Origin: Acetofilamentum sp.
Lineage (GTDB): Bacteria > Bacteroidota > Bacteroidia > Bacteroidales > JAFGXI01
Assembly (NCBI GenBank): GCA_020720565.1
Contig: DYOK01000016.1
Location: 1 to 20,946, forward strand
Direction: 5' to 3'
DNA length: 20,946 bases
The position numbers and the translations under genes were made by a program. The notes below the pieces were generated by a model, which saw only the letters and a program-made list of their open reading frames with translations, did not search any database and was not told the DNA's origin. This document shows, piece by piece, positions 8,817-17,148 of this stretch (position 1 is its first letter; each line of letters begins with the position of its first letter).

Positions 8817-9668
8817 TTATTCGACAATTAGCTTACTCACAAAGCTTTGCATATTTACACTTGACTCAACTATGTATACACCTGGATTTAAATTGACTTG
8901 AAATGCAATTTCTCTATTTTCTGGAGTTTTAGATATTGAAATCATTTTTTTGCCATAAATATTAAAAATAGATATTGTAGCATTGGAATCGAATGGGTAT
9001 TCGAAATAAAGCAATTCGTTATTTTTTACTGGGTTGGGATACATCGATAGCCGTATGTCCGACTGCGAGAAAAATTCAACAGTTCGTACTTTACTAAAAT
9101 CAAACCCTCCATTATAATCGACTTGCATTAACCGATAATAGTTAACCCCTTGCAAAGGATCGTTATCTTCGAATTCGTAAGAATTTTGGTAATTGGCATT
9201 TCCTTTACCTTCCATCAATCCAATGGATTTAAATTGCAAATCTGTACCAGCACGTTGAATTTCGAAATGGGAATTGTTGGTTTCTGATGCCGTTTCCCAA
9301 ATGAGTTGCACCGAAGTATTCTTTTTATACGCCTCAAAACCAAGCCATTCGACAGGCAACGGAACCAAACAGGCCCCAATGGTAGCCGAAAAACCACTAC
9401 CCGACGAGCCGCTAAAAGATTCTGTACCGCAATACGACACGGCATTCCATGCCGTTTGGGAATTGCCACCTCCGAAACCGGATAAATCGCAATATACTAC
9501 CGACTCGGAATCAAAACCGGATCCGCTGCCCGAACCGGTATATCGGGCTTGGTTGGCACAATAATTAACCACAGAACTAGCACCACCCGAGCCAGTGCCT
9601 CCAAACGTTTGAGCCCATGTCGGTGTGCTTAAAAATAAAAATAGCAATATAGAGTACAAGCGTTTCAT
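8817..9668 (-). CDS. Secreted Gly/Ser-repeat protein with T9SS type A sorting domain
   Basis: The 283-residue protein has a typical signal peptide (MKRLYSILLFLFLSTPTWAQ). Residues of about 21-105 hold four degenerate copies of a [YF]xGxxGxG-like unit (FGGTGSGG, YTGSGSGSG, FGGGNSQT, FSGSSGSG) alternating with YC or AC pairs, giving four regularly spaced cysteines. Next is LPVEWLGFEAYKKNTSVQLIW (about 105-125), the fibronectin-III-like segment that usually precedes T9SS tails in Bacteroidota. The last 75 residues, beginning YPNPVKNNELLYFEY, are a type A C-terminal sorting domain ending in SKLIVE. The protein should be exported to the outer membrane and released or anchored by the T9SS. Its start overlaps the stop of the upstream gene by one base (TAATG), so the two form an operon. 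Confidence 0.85.
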   Translation of the reverse strand: MKRLYSILLFLFLSTPTWAQTFGGTGSGGASSVVNYCANQARYTGSGSGSGFDSESVVYCDLSGFGGGNSQTAWNAVSYCGTESFSGSSGSGFSATIGACLVPLPVEWLGFEAYKKNTSVQLIWETASETNNSHFEIQRAGTDLQFKSIGLMEGKGNANYQNSYEFEDNDPLQGVNYYRLMQVDYNGGFDFSKVRTVEFFSQSDIRLSMYPNPVKNNELLYFEYPFDSNATISIFNIYGKKMISISKTPENREIAFQVNLNPGVYIVESSVNMQSFVSKLIVE

Positions 9669-11068
9669 TATCGTATACCTCTGCCACCTCTATGGTAATA
9701 TCTTGTATCAATAGTGGACACATCGGTCTGTGCTCTATCAGATACACGTAAATATGTAGAACTCAGCGACGAATCGCCACCTCGAACGGCAATACCGTCG
9801 TTTAAACCTGCCTGAGAAGGCCATCCCGATGTGTTTGCATTACCTGGAGAGGGCGTATTACTCAAAACACCATCGCCGTTCAATCCGGTAAAAGTTAATC
9901 CTTCGTATAGATTTACAGCAAATTCTCCCATGTTTCCGGACATTTCCATCACTCCGTAATAGGTAGCCCCTGCTTGCATTCTATTTGTACTTGGGCTTGC
10001 GGCAAAACCGCCTCTTAACGGCCCTTGAATAGAATCACCATTATAATTTGCAATCCCATATCCCGCAGGTGGAATATTGGTATTGGTTTCGGCAGTTGTA
10101 CCATCGTTACTAATAACATCGGCATCGCGAACATAGGCTGTCCCCCATGCATATTCTCCACCTGTAGGATAATTGGAACCTCGGCATATTTTTTCGAATT
10201 CCGTTTCTGTCATCGGACGTAAAGCCGACCAATCGAGAAATGCCGCCAAATCTTGCCAACTGAGGTAACCCATGGCTCGATGCGGATACAGGGTGGTATA
10301 ATTTGGCCACGAACCGCCTATGTTGGTTCGATTCGAATATCCCGATGAATTGTACCTTGCAGTAGCTTGATCGCTCGATAAGGTATTTAGAAACGCAGCA
10401 TACTGAGCTTGCGATACTTCGTACTTCATTACATAAATACTGTCGTAACCAATAGGGAAAGCTGCAGGAATATTTCCACTGATGCTTGAAGGCGTAAGTG
10501 CGTTGATATTTCCTACTGCAGTTCCTTTTGTCAAAGCGGCATCGCTAGTAGCTAATAACGGCGTGCTCGATGTGCTGCCATCTTTTAAGTAGTTACTTGA
10601 TACCCCATCGCCTAGATAAAATGAGCCTGTTGGTACGTAAACCATCTCTATACCAAATACTTGAAAATCGTAACTTGAGCCGACAGCAGGGTTTGTAATT
10701 TTAAGCTTTACCGTATCGCCTGCTATACTTCCGCTACCCGCAGAGCTCCGACGTATTATCACTCCTTTACCATCGGATAATTTGTAGGTATCAATTAGTA
10801 GTGGTGCTTGTACACTATGGTCGCTTGCCGATGTACTGAGTTGAACATGACTCCACATGTTGGAACTGGCACAGTCTCTGTATTTGATAAACAAATACAC
10901 GGCATCCCAATTGTTTGGAGCCGATGTGGTATGCCAGGAATTATCCCAACTGATGGTAAACACAAGTTCGTTATTCAAACTGAGGATAGGTGTGCCAATT
11001 TGCAAATTATTTGCAAATACGCCATTGAGCGAAAGCCATAAAAGTGCTAAAAATCCGAAATGTTTCAT
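9668..11068 (-). CDS. Secreted SUMF1/formylglycine-generating-enzyme-like protein, probably non-catalytic
   Basis: The 466-residue product starts with a signal peptide (MKHFGFLALLWLSLNGVFA). An N-terminal Bacteroidota domain of about 120 residues contains FTISWDNSW and NWDAVYLFIKY. The SUMF1/FGE-sulfatase fold follows, from GIEMVYVPTGSFYLGDG through YVMKYEVSQAQYAAFLN, RPMTETEFEKICRG, YGVMEMSGNMGEF and the closing AVRGGDSS...RYYHRGGRGIR. True formylglycine-generating enzymes use two cysteines in the C-terminal RGGSWxCxxxxC-like segment. Here that segment has no cysteine, and the mature protein has only two cysteines in total, so sulfatase activation is unlikely. A binding or structural surface role is more plausible. 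The frame is open upstream to 11173, but the ATG at 11068 opens the signal peptide and lies downstream of the promoter at 11118-11148. No T9SS tail was seen. Confidence 0.85.
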   Translation of the reverse strand: MKHFGFLALLWLSLNGVFANNLQIGTPILSLNNELVFTISWDNSWHTTSAPNNWDAVYLFIKYRDCASSNMWSHVQLSTSASDHSVQAPLLIDTYKLSDGKGVIIRRSSAGSGSIAGDTVKLKITNPAVGSSYDFQVFGIEMVYVPTGSFYLGDGVSSNYLKDGSTSSTPLLATSDAALTKGTAVGNINALTPSSISGNIPAAFPIGYDSIYVMKYEVSQAQYAAFLNTLSSDQATARYNSSGYSNRTNIGGSWPNYTTLYPHRAMGYLSWQDLAAFLDWSALRPMTETEFEKICRGSNYPTGGEYAWGTAYVRDADVISNDGTTAETNTNIPPAGYGIANYNGDSIQGPLRGGFAASPSTNRMQAGATYYGVMEMSGNMGEFAVNLYEGLTFTGLNGDGVLSNTPSPGNANTSGWPSQAGLNDGIAVRGGDSSLSSTYLRVSDRAQTDVSTIDTRYYHRGGRGIR

Positions 11069-11101
11069 AGTATGTAAATCGAAAAAAGATAATTTTTTTA
11101 A

Positions 11102-11108
11102 TATGACA
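11102..11108 (-). promoter_or_regulatory. TGTCATA box in the leader of the FGE-like gene
   Basis: Minus-strand TGTCATA lies a few bases downstream of the predicted transcript start (near 11112). It is identical to the boxes upstream of this promoter and of the adhesin operon promoter. Binding here would be expected to repress, but this is inference. Confidence 0.3.
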
Positions 11109-11117
11109 GAATACTGG

Positions 11118-11148
11118 CAAAAATACGGCACACTGTAATTCATAGCAA
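11118..11148 (-). promoter_or_regulatory. Promoter of the FGE-like/T9SS-A operon (-33 TTG, -7 TATTTTTG)
   Basis: On the minus strand TTG (11146-11148) is followed after 20 bases by TATTTTTG (11118-11125). This fits the Bacteroidota pattern TTG, about 17-23 bases, TAnnTTTG. The transcript would start near 11112 with a leader of about 44 bases. This is the best-formed promoter in the window. Confidence 0.7.
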
Positions 11149-11157
11149 TTTTAGTAG

Positions 11158-11164
11158 TATGACA
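11158..11164 (-). promoter_or_regulatory. TGTCATA box upstream of the FGE-like operon promoter
   Basis: Minus-strand TGTCATA is separated by 32 bases from the -7 element TATTTTTG. The adhesin operon promoter has an identical box 33 bases from an identical -7 element. The matching placement suggests an activator site just upstream of the -33 region. Confidence 0.5.
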
Positions 11165-11190
11165 AATTTCCACAAAATCACGAGTGCATG

Positions 11191-11208
11191 TATGACATCA
11201 ATATGACC
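11191..11208 (-). promoter_or_regulatory. Direct pair of TGTCATA-like boxes with 11-base period
   Basis: On the minus strand GGTCATA, four bases, TGTCATA form a direct repeat with an 11-base period. The same period is seen at 18711-18728. An 11-base direct repeat with this core resembles the PhoB-type box known from Enterobacteria, and more generally sites for OmpR/PhoB-family winged-helix regulators. It lies about 79-96 bases upstream of the predicted transcript start. Confidence 0.45.
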
Positions 11209-11212
11209 AAAC

Positions 11213-11239
11213 AAAAAAGGGACAGCCAATTGGCTGCCC
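11213..11239 (-). terminator. Rho-independent terminator of the adhesin/PorP operon
   Basis: Read on the minus strand, the left arm GGGCAGCC, loop AATT and right arm GGCTGTCCC form a GC-rich stem with a single bulged base, followed directly by six T. It lies 37 bases beyond the stop codon of the PorP/SprF gene. It separates that operon from the FGE-like unit downstream. Confidence 0.88.
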
Positions 11240-11275
11240 ACACACTATGAGAAAACTGAATTATTATTTCTTTTA

Positions 11276-12298
11276 TTAATAACGAGTATATGCCCTGTAC
11301 TTTCGGGTATAGGGTGTTGTGTAGGTCAAACTGAACTCCAGACCTCCTGCACCTTTAGTTGCCAGCGATAATTTACTCGTATTAAGATCATAACTCACAC
11401 GAGCATTGAAGTTTTTGAACGAATAAGCCATCGATAAAATAAACGCATCGCCAAAACGATAATGCCCTCCAAATTCTACATACATATCTTGGATAGTTCC
11501 TGTATATCGAGAACTCTCGTCCATAGCATAACGAATTTGCAAACCCAACACAGTTTGTCGAACCGCACCTTGATTCATAAATAACACATTGGGCATTAGA
11601 GTGACATTTGAGCCTTTCATCCTTTTATACAAGGTTAAATGAGCATTCCATCTTCGATCTAAAACTTCGTTACTTTCGGTGTAATATTGCAAATCGACTG
11701 GTGATATATGGTAGATAGAAAATCCTGATTTTATTTTAAAATCGCGAAAGTTCTGATACACCCACAACAAGCCCATGTTTAAATCAAGAAAAGAAAAACT
11801 ATTCCCATAGTAACGCTCTCTTGAATCAAAATTGGGATTATAAGCATCTGGCTGCGATGGGTCGTATTGATTATCCCATCGCGCAGCTGTTTGATCGATG
11901 CTTCTCGATGCCCATCCCATTTGTATGGCTGCACTTAAGGTATTGGCTTTTCCCAAAGTTTTGATATATCCAAAACCCCAATTAAGTTGCTTAGATTTAA
12001 TAGAAACCGCTCCAGCTTCGTCCGAAAAGAACGACAAGCCGAAAGAAATGGCATCATCTCTCCATTGCCGTCCAGAGTAACGGCCATCGTATTGTGCCGA
12101 AAGCGTTTTGTAAGCACTCATAACTGACGACCATTGTGTTCTATAAGTCAAAATTCCACGATGCGTACCTTCGAAAGAGCCCATTAAAGCTGGGTTAATA
12201 TATTGAACCGCTTGTTCTGCTTGGCTGAAATGGATATCTTGCGACATGGCCTTAAAACCCGTTAAAGCAACGAAAATCCATAGAATAATTCTTTTCAT
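11276..12298 (-). CDS. PorP/SprF family type IX secretion system membrane protein
   Basis: The 340-residue protein has a signal peptide (MKRIILWIFVALTGFKAMSQ) followed by the family's hallmark start DIHFSQAEQAVQYINPALMG. Later pieces such as GLSFFSDEAG, LNWGFGYIKTL, LDLNMGLLWVY and the C-terminal SMAYSFKNFNARVSYDLNTSKL are typical of this outer-membrane beta-barrel family. Known members (PorP in Porphyromonas, SprF in Flavobacterium) are needed for secretion or surface attachment of T9SS cargo, with SprF acting on the adjacent large adhesin SprB. The gene lies 17 bases downstream of the large adhesin-like gene, with a purine-rich AAGAAGAAGAG before its ATG. This supports a dedicated partner role. 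It is the last gene of its operon. Confidence 0.93.
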   Translation of the reverse strand: MKRIILWIFVALTGFKAMSQDIHFSQAEQAVQYINPALMGSFEGTHRGILTYRTQWSSVMSAYKTLSAQYDGRYSGRQWRDDAISFGLSFFSDEAGAVSIKSKQLNWGFGYIKTLGKANTLSAAIQMGWASRSIDQTAARWDNQYDPSQPDAYNPNFDSRERYYGNSFSFLDLNMGLLWVYQNFRDFKIKSGFSIYHISPVDLQYYTESNEVLDRRWNAHLTLYKRMKGSNVTLMPNVLFMNQGAVRQTVLGLQIRYAMDESSRYTGTIQDMYVEFGGHYRFGDAFILSMAYSFKNFNARVSYDLNTSKLSLATKGAGGLEFSLTYTTPYTRKYRAYTRY

Positions 12299-12315
12299 AC
12301 TCTTCTTCTTTAGGG

Positions 12316-15300
12316 TTATTTAACTAAGGTTACACTGCCATTTTCCGAATGTTCGGTACCATCCCAAAAAACTGCTTTTACAAAATAGGCAAACACTGCT
12401 GGGTCTAGAGCTTGGCCTCGGTATGTACCGTCCCAACCTTGCGAAAAGTCTTTGGTTTCGAACACTTTTTCTCCCCATCGGTCGTAAACCACAAAATACA
12501 TGGTGTTGAATCCTGTTCCACGAACAAACAGCTTATCATTTTCTCCATCACCATTGGGCGAAAACACATTAGGAATATAAAAGTTATCGTTATGCATCAC
12601 CGCCACGGTCAAGGTATCAAAAGAAATACAACCATTGATATCGGTTCCAACAACTGTGTATTTGGTGTTTTTAATGGGATGAACCAGATTGCTTTCTGCA
12701 TAGGGATATTCCACACTAACAATGGGTAGCCACTGATATGATTCTGCACCAACAGCCGTCAGGACGGTAGATTCTCCACCCCATATTGGGTTTTCCGATG
12801 CCACAATTTGTACATTTGGCAATGGATGTACCACTACAATGGCCGAGTAAATTGCCGACGGACAAACCCCATTATCGACCTGAACTTGATATGTTGTGGT
12901 TTGAGTTGGTGCTAACATATGATTGGCTTGATAAGGATCGTATCCATTGGGTAAATTAAGCCATCTAAAACCTGTGTTAGCTTGAATACTGAGCAAAACG
13001 GAGTCGCCTCTGCAAATGCTATCTGGATCGACCTTAACAACGGGCGGTTTGACAACTGTAATTTCGATCGAACGTTCACCTGTGCAACCTAGACTTTCTC
13101 CAACCACATGAAATACTGTGGTTTGATTGATATTTACCACCAATGGATTCGAATTAGAATAATCTATTCCAATATTGGGTGTACTGCTCCATGTGTAATT
13201 TGTGGCTCCTGAGGCTAGCAAACTGACTTGACCAGAACTGCACAAGGTACTTGCACTGGGCGTAATTTGAATATTTAGCCCTCCATGCTGATTCACATGC
13301 ACACTTTCTTGCGATTGGCATCCATTGTAAGTTACTGTAACCGAATAATTACCAGCAGCTAAGTTTTCGATTGTATCGTTGGTTTGAGCATTAGACCAAT
13401 TGATTTGCCCACCAGGCGTACCGGTGATACTTACCCAGGCTGCACCATCGTTTTGACCACAAGAAGCATCCAAAGTTCCCACAGCAATTACTGGTGTTTG
13501 ACCTACAGAGATTGATATTTGTGCCTGATCGGAACAAGTTCCCAACGTTCCAGTTACAATATAGTTAGTCGTCTGATTCGGACTTGCAAACACGCTTGAA
13601 CCGGTTTGCGTATCGAGTGAACCATCGTTGGGTAGCCATGTATAATTGGCAGCACCAATAGCTGAAAGCTGAATTGAACCACCATTGCACACCGAAGTAC
13701 CCGAAGATTGAATGCTAACCACGATTTGCGTTTGATCCGTAACCATAACAGAGCCAACAACGGAACATCCACTGCCATTTTGATCGGTAACTGTAACCGA
13801 ATATGATCCTGCCGACAAATTGCTTGCCGTAGCATTGATTTGTACTGGTGTTGTGTTCCACTGGTATGTGTATGTACCCCATCCACTGGAAACGATAGCT
13901 TGAGCACTTCCGTTGTCTAGCCCACATTGCTCGTTTAGGACATTCAGATTATCAATATGAAGCATATTAACCCAAACTTCTGCATGTCCCGACACAGCTC
14001 CCGAACATGTTCCATCTAATACAGAAACTAAAGAATAGTTGGTGTTTGCACTTGGGGTTACTGTAATGTAATAGGGCGAGGCATTAATGCCAGTAATGGT
14101 TTGATTCGAAGCCCCATCGGAATAAGTCAAGGAATATGGGAATGCACCTCCCGACAATTGTACCTCGATTTGTGCACTGCCTCCACTACAAATGGTGTCG
14201 TTCCCATTTAGCATTTGAGCCACAACCGGACAAGAACAATCGTGCGTGCCTGCCATTACCAAAGTATCGCATTGATGAATATCAAATACCTGATAACTAT
14301 ATGCTTGACCAGATGCAATCCAATCCGAAGTGTAAATATAAGGTGCAGTGCTTGCAATATTTCCTCCGACTGGCAACACACCATAACTTGTGGGATCGCC
14401 ACCTGTAATTTCGAAACTGACTTGATATTGCGTATTGGTTCCATTGCACACATATTGAGGTGTATCAGTCGAAATGGCAGGATAGATATCAATTTGAATG
14501 GTTTCCACATCGGTACATCCTGAGCTTGTTCCGGATACGGTAACTTGAGTCAGTTGTGTAACTTGTTCGAGTACTATTGGATTGGTATTGGCCGAAATCG
14601 GATTAAAAACACCATTAGTCGATGACCATGTGTAGCTATCTGCACCGGATGCGGTTAATGTAACCGATCCATCGGGACAGACTTGACTTGCACTGGACAA
14701 AACGCTCACTGTCGGTGCACCGCTTTCGCCTATGGTCGCACTGCCAATGGCAGTACATCCGCTTCCGTTATGGTCGGTTACTGTAACCTGAACCGTACCA
14801 ACACCTAATCCAGTAGCTGTTATTGTGGTTTGAGCGGGTGTTGTCCCCCAAAGGTAGGTGTAGTTTGAATCGCCTCCACTTGCATTCACCGTGGCTGTGG
14901 CATTTGATGCACCACAATCTGACCATGTGGTATCGATGCTTGCAACGGCGATATTATTGATTGCAACATTTGCAAGTCCCGACACAGCTCCCGAACATGT
15001 TCCATCTAATACAGAAACTAAAGAATAGTTGGTGTTTGCACTTGGGGTTACTGTAATGTAATAGGGCGAGGCATTAATGCCAGTAATGGTTTGATTCGAA
15101 GCCCCATCGGAATAAGTCAAGGAATATGGGAATGCACCTCCCGACAATTGTACCTCGATTTGTGCACTGCCTCCACTACAAATGGTGTCGTTCCCATTTA
15201 GCATTTGAGCCACAACCGGACAAGAACAATCGTGCGTGCCTGCCATTACCAAAGTATCGCATTGATGAATATCAAATACCTGATAACTATATGCTTGACC

Positions 15301-17145
15301 AGATGCAATCCAATCCGAAGTGTAAATATAAGGTGCAGTGCTTGCAATATTTCCTCCGACTGGCAACACACCATAACTTGTGGGATCGCCACCTGTAATT
15401 TCGAAACTGACTTGATATTGCGTATTGGTTCCATTGCACACATATTGAGGTGTATCAGTCGAAATGGCAGGATAGATATCAATTTGAATGGTTTCCACAT
15501 CGGTACATCCTGAGCTTGTTCCGGATACGGTAACTTGAGTCAGTTGTGTAACTTGTTCGAGTACTATTGGATTGGTATTGGCCGAAATCGGATTAAAAAC
15601 ACCATTAGTCGATGACCATGTGTAGCTATCTGCACCGGATGCGGTTAATGTAACCGATCCATCGGGACAGACTTGACTTGCACTGGACAAAACGCTCACT
15701 GTCGGTGCACCGCTTTCGCCTATGGTCGCACTGCCAATGGCAGTACATCCGCTTCCGTTATGGTCGGTTACTGTAACCTGAACCGTACCAACACCTAATC
15801 CAGTAGCTGTTATTGTGGTTTGAGCGGGTGTTGTCCCCCAAAGGTAGGTGTAGTTTGAATCGCCTCCACTTGCATTCACCGTGGCTGTGGCATTTGATGC
15901 ACCACAATCTGACCATGTGGTATCGATGCTTGCAACGGCGATATTATTGATTGCAACATGCACTGTATCAGTTGAAGAACAAGTTCCGTTAGTTCCTGTT
16001 ACGACATAAATTGTATTTTGAGTAGGGTTAACGGCGAAAGGGTTACCACTAAAAGCGGTTGCATCGAGATTATTCGTCCAAGTGTAACTGACAGCTCCAG
16101 AGGCCGTTAAGGTAATGCTAGCTCCATTACAAATTGTAGTATCTGGATTCGTCGACACTATAGGTAAAGTGATATCAAAAATATACGGATCTGTTGAGAA
16201 ATTATTCCAATTAGCCAATTGCACCGAATTGAAAGGTGAGCCAATATTATGTACCCCCGAAGCCATATGGTTCCATTGAGCACCATTCCACTGTGATAGG
16301 CCAAGCCAAGATCCATCTGATATGGGTTCGTAAAACGCTTGCAGGAGGACAGAGGTGCTTCCTGTTAATCGTTGAATTTGATGATAGAAATCTGGCTCGA
16401 GCAAGCAAATTTCTGCATCGTGCAAATTCCGATTCAAGCCTTCTGTACCGGCCTCAACGTTAGCCATTCTTACTGCATATCTGTTGGCTAAAGTGTTTGT
16501 TGGTGTAAGTTCGACCGGACGATAACGTAACACGCCCACATTCGAGCCCACAGGGAATAAGTAAGTTGAGCTTAAAGCCGAATTTCGAATTAATTTACCA
16601 CCAAGATTCGCTTGTACAAATCCATAAGTTGCACCTGCATCACGAAGTACAGAATTAGTTTGTGTATTAAAAACTTCGAAACTATACTGGTCGGCTCGTA
16701 ATATCTGATTATGCAAGTTCAAACTGTTTTTTGATCCAGAATTAATCATCTGAATTTTTTCGAGCCCATTAGATAACTCAATATTCCAAAACAAACTAAT
16801 TTGTGTGCCCTGAATATTTTGAGAAGCTGTCCCATTAAGCCAAACTAAAGAGCTGTTGGTCAAATCGGTAATTAAGTAGGCATTATTAATCCAATGGCCA
16901 AGTATTTCGTATGTTCCATTCCCTTGAAGGGTATCGCCATTGGTAATATTCTGGTCAATAGTAGTGTAACCATTGTTGGTATATGTTCCTGCGGCATTTT
17001 CTGCAGAACCTTTAACCATGACAATCCCACCGGTATTGACTTTTATCGTTGCTCCATTGTTGTATAATACTTGGGCATTCGATAAGTGAATGCCAAGAAA
17101 AAACAAAATGAAGAAAAGGTTTTTATGTGTAAACCAGATTTTCAT
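12316..17145 (-). CDS. Large adhesin-like surface protein with T9SS type B (CHU_C/gliding motility-associated) sorting domain
   Basis: The 1609-residue protein begins with a signal peptide (FFILFFLGIHLSNAQ within residues 1-25). An N-terminal region to about residue 330 carries NNGxT/NNAY beta-type repeats. A long array of Ig/PKD-like and SprB-repeat-like modules follows, with recurring patterns such as CxGxxxxLTASGAxxYTW, GTYTYxW and VTVTDxNGSGC. Two of these blocks, residues of about 396-724 and 726-1054, are identical because of a 990-base tandem duplication. The C-terminus of about 85 residues, with NVFSPNGDGENDKLFV, YDRWGEKVFE and GWDGTYRGQALDPAVFAYFV, is a type B T9SS sorting domain of the kind found on SprB-like gliding and adhesion proteins. 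It starts 3 bases after the stop of the tail-fibre-like gene and is followed by its probable PorP/SprF partner. Binding target unknown. Confidence 0.92.
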   Translation of the reverse strand: MKIWFTHKNLFFILFFLGIHLSNAQVLYNNGATIKVNTGGIVMVKGSAENAAGTYTNNGYTTIDQNITNGDTLQGNGTYEILGHWINNAYLITDLTNSSLVWLNGTASQNIQGTQISLFWNIELSNGLEKIQMINSGSKNSLNLHNQILRADQYSFEVFNTQTNSVLRDAGATYGFVQANLGGKLIRNSALSSTYLFPVGSNVGVLRYRPVELTPTNTLANRYAVRMANVEAGTEGLNRNLHDAEICLLEPDFYHQIQRLTGSTSVLLQAFYEPISDGSWLGLSQWNGAQWNHMASGVHNIGSPFNSVQLANWNNFSTDPYIFDITLPIVSTNPDTTICNGASITLTASGAVSYTWTNNLDATAFSGNPFAVNPTQNTIYVVTGTNGTCSSTDTVHVAINNIAVASIDTTWSDCGASNATATVNASGGDSNYTYLWGTTPAQTTITATGLGVGTVQVTVTDHNGSGCTAIGSATIGESGAPTVSVLSSASQVCPDGSVTLTASGADSYTWSSTNGVFNPISANTNPIVLEQVTQLTQVTVSGTSSGCTDVETIQIDIYPAISTDTPQYVCNGTNTQYQVSFEITGGDPTSYGVLPVGGNIASTAPYIYTSDWIASGQAYSYQVFDIHQCDTLVMAGTHDCSCPVVAQMLNGNDTICSGGSAQIEVQLSGGAFPYSLTYSDGASNQTITGINASPYYITVTPSANTNYSLVSVLDGTCSGAVSGLANVAINNIAVASIDTTWSDCGASNATATVNASGGDSNYTYLWGTTPAQTTITATGLGVGTVQVTVTDHNGSGCTAIGSATIGESGAPTVSVLSSASQVCPDGSVTLTASGADSYTWSSTNGVFNPISANTNPIVLEQVTQLTQVTVSGTSSGCTDVETIQIDIYPAISTDTPQYVCNGTNTQYQVSFEITGGDPTSYGVLPVGGNIASTAPYIYTSDWIASGQAYSYQVFDIHQCDTLVMAGTHDCSCPVVAQMLNGNDTICSGGSAQIEVQLSGGAFPYSLTYSDGASNQTITGINASPYYITVTPSANTNYSLVSVLDGTCSGAVSGHAEVWVNMLHIDNLNVLNEQCGLDNGSAQAIVSSGWGTYTYQWNTTPVQINATASNLSAGSYSVTVTDQNGSGCSVVGSVMVTDQTQIVVSIQSSGTSVCNGGSIQLSAIGAANYTWLPNDGSLDTQTGSSVFASPNQTTNYIVTGTLGTCSDQAQISISVGQTPVIAVGTLDASCGQNDGAAWVSITGTPGGQINWSNAQTNDTIENLAAGNYSVTVTYNGCQSQESVHVNQHGGLNIQITPSASTLCSSGQVSLLASGATNYTWSSTPNIGIDYSNSNPLVVNINQTTVFHVVGESLGCTGERSIEITVVKPPVVKVDPDSICRGDSVLLSIQANTGFRWLNLPNGYDPYQANHMLAPTQTTTYQVQVDNGVCPSAIYSAIVVVHPLPNVQIVASENPIWGGESTVLTAVGAESYQWLPIVSVEYPYAESNLVHPIKNTKYTVVGTDINGCISFDTLTVAVMHNDNFYIPNVFSPNGDGENDKLFVRGTGFNTMYFVVYDRWGEKVFETKDFSQGWDGTYRGQALDPAVFAYFVKAVFWDGTEHSENGSVTLVK
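13986..14969. repeat. Tandem duplication, copy A (C-terminal copy in the protein)
   Basis: These 984 bases match 14976-15959 with no difference found on line-by-line comparison by eye. The period is 990 bases, exactly 330 codons, so the reading frame is kept. The copy encodes residues of about 726-1054 of the adhesin-like protein, covering several Ig/SprB-like modules. Confidence 0.95.
14976..15959. repeat. Tandem duplication, copy B (N-terminal copy in the protein)
   Basis: This is the identical partner of 13986-14969 and encodes residues of about 396-724. The six bases between copies (14970-14975, ttgcaa) differ from both outer flanks at 13980-13985 and 15960-15965. Identity stops abruptly on each side. 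Confidence 0.95.
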
Positions 17146-17148
17146 TTT

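Larger units (their letters stand above)
11069..11275. other. Intergenic regulatory region between two minus-strand transcription units
   Basis: This 207-base region contains, in the direction of transcription, the terminator of the adhesin/PorP operon (11213-11239), a direct pair of TGTCATA-like boxes (11191-11208), a single box (11158-11164), a -33/-7 promoter (11118-11148) and a further box in the leader (11102-11108). No small gene was recognised. Confidence 0.7.

Noticed and set aside
14136..15398. Two identical + strand open frames (14136-14408 and 15126-15398) and other paired short frames
   Set aside because: They are antisense shadows of the duplicated segment in the adhesin gene; no start signal or family resemblance.
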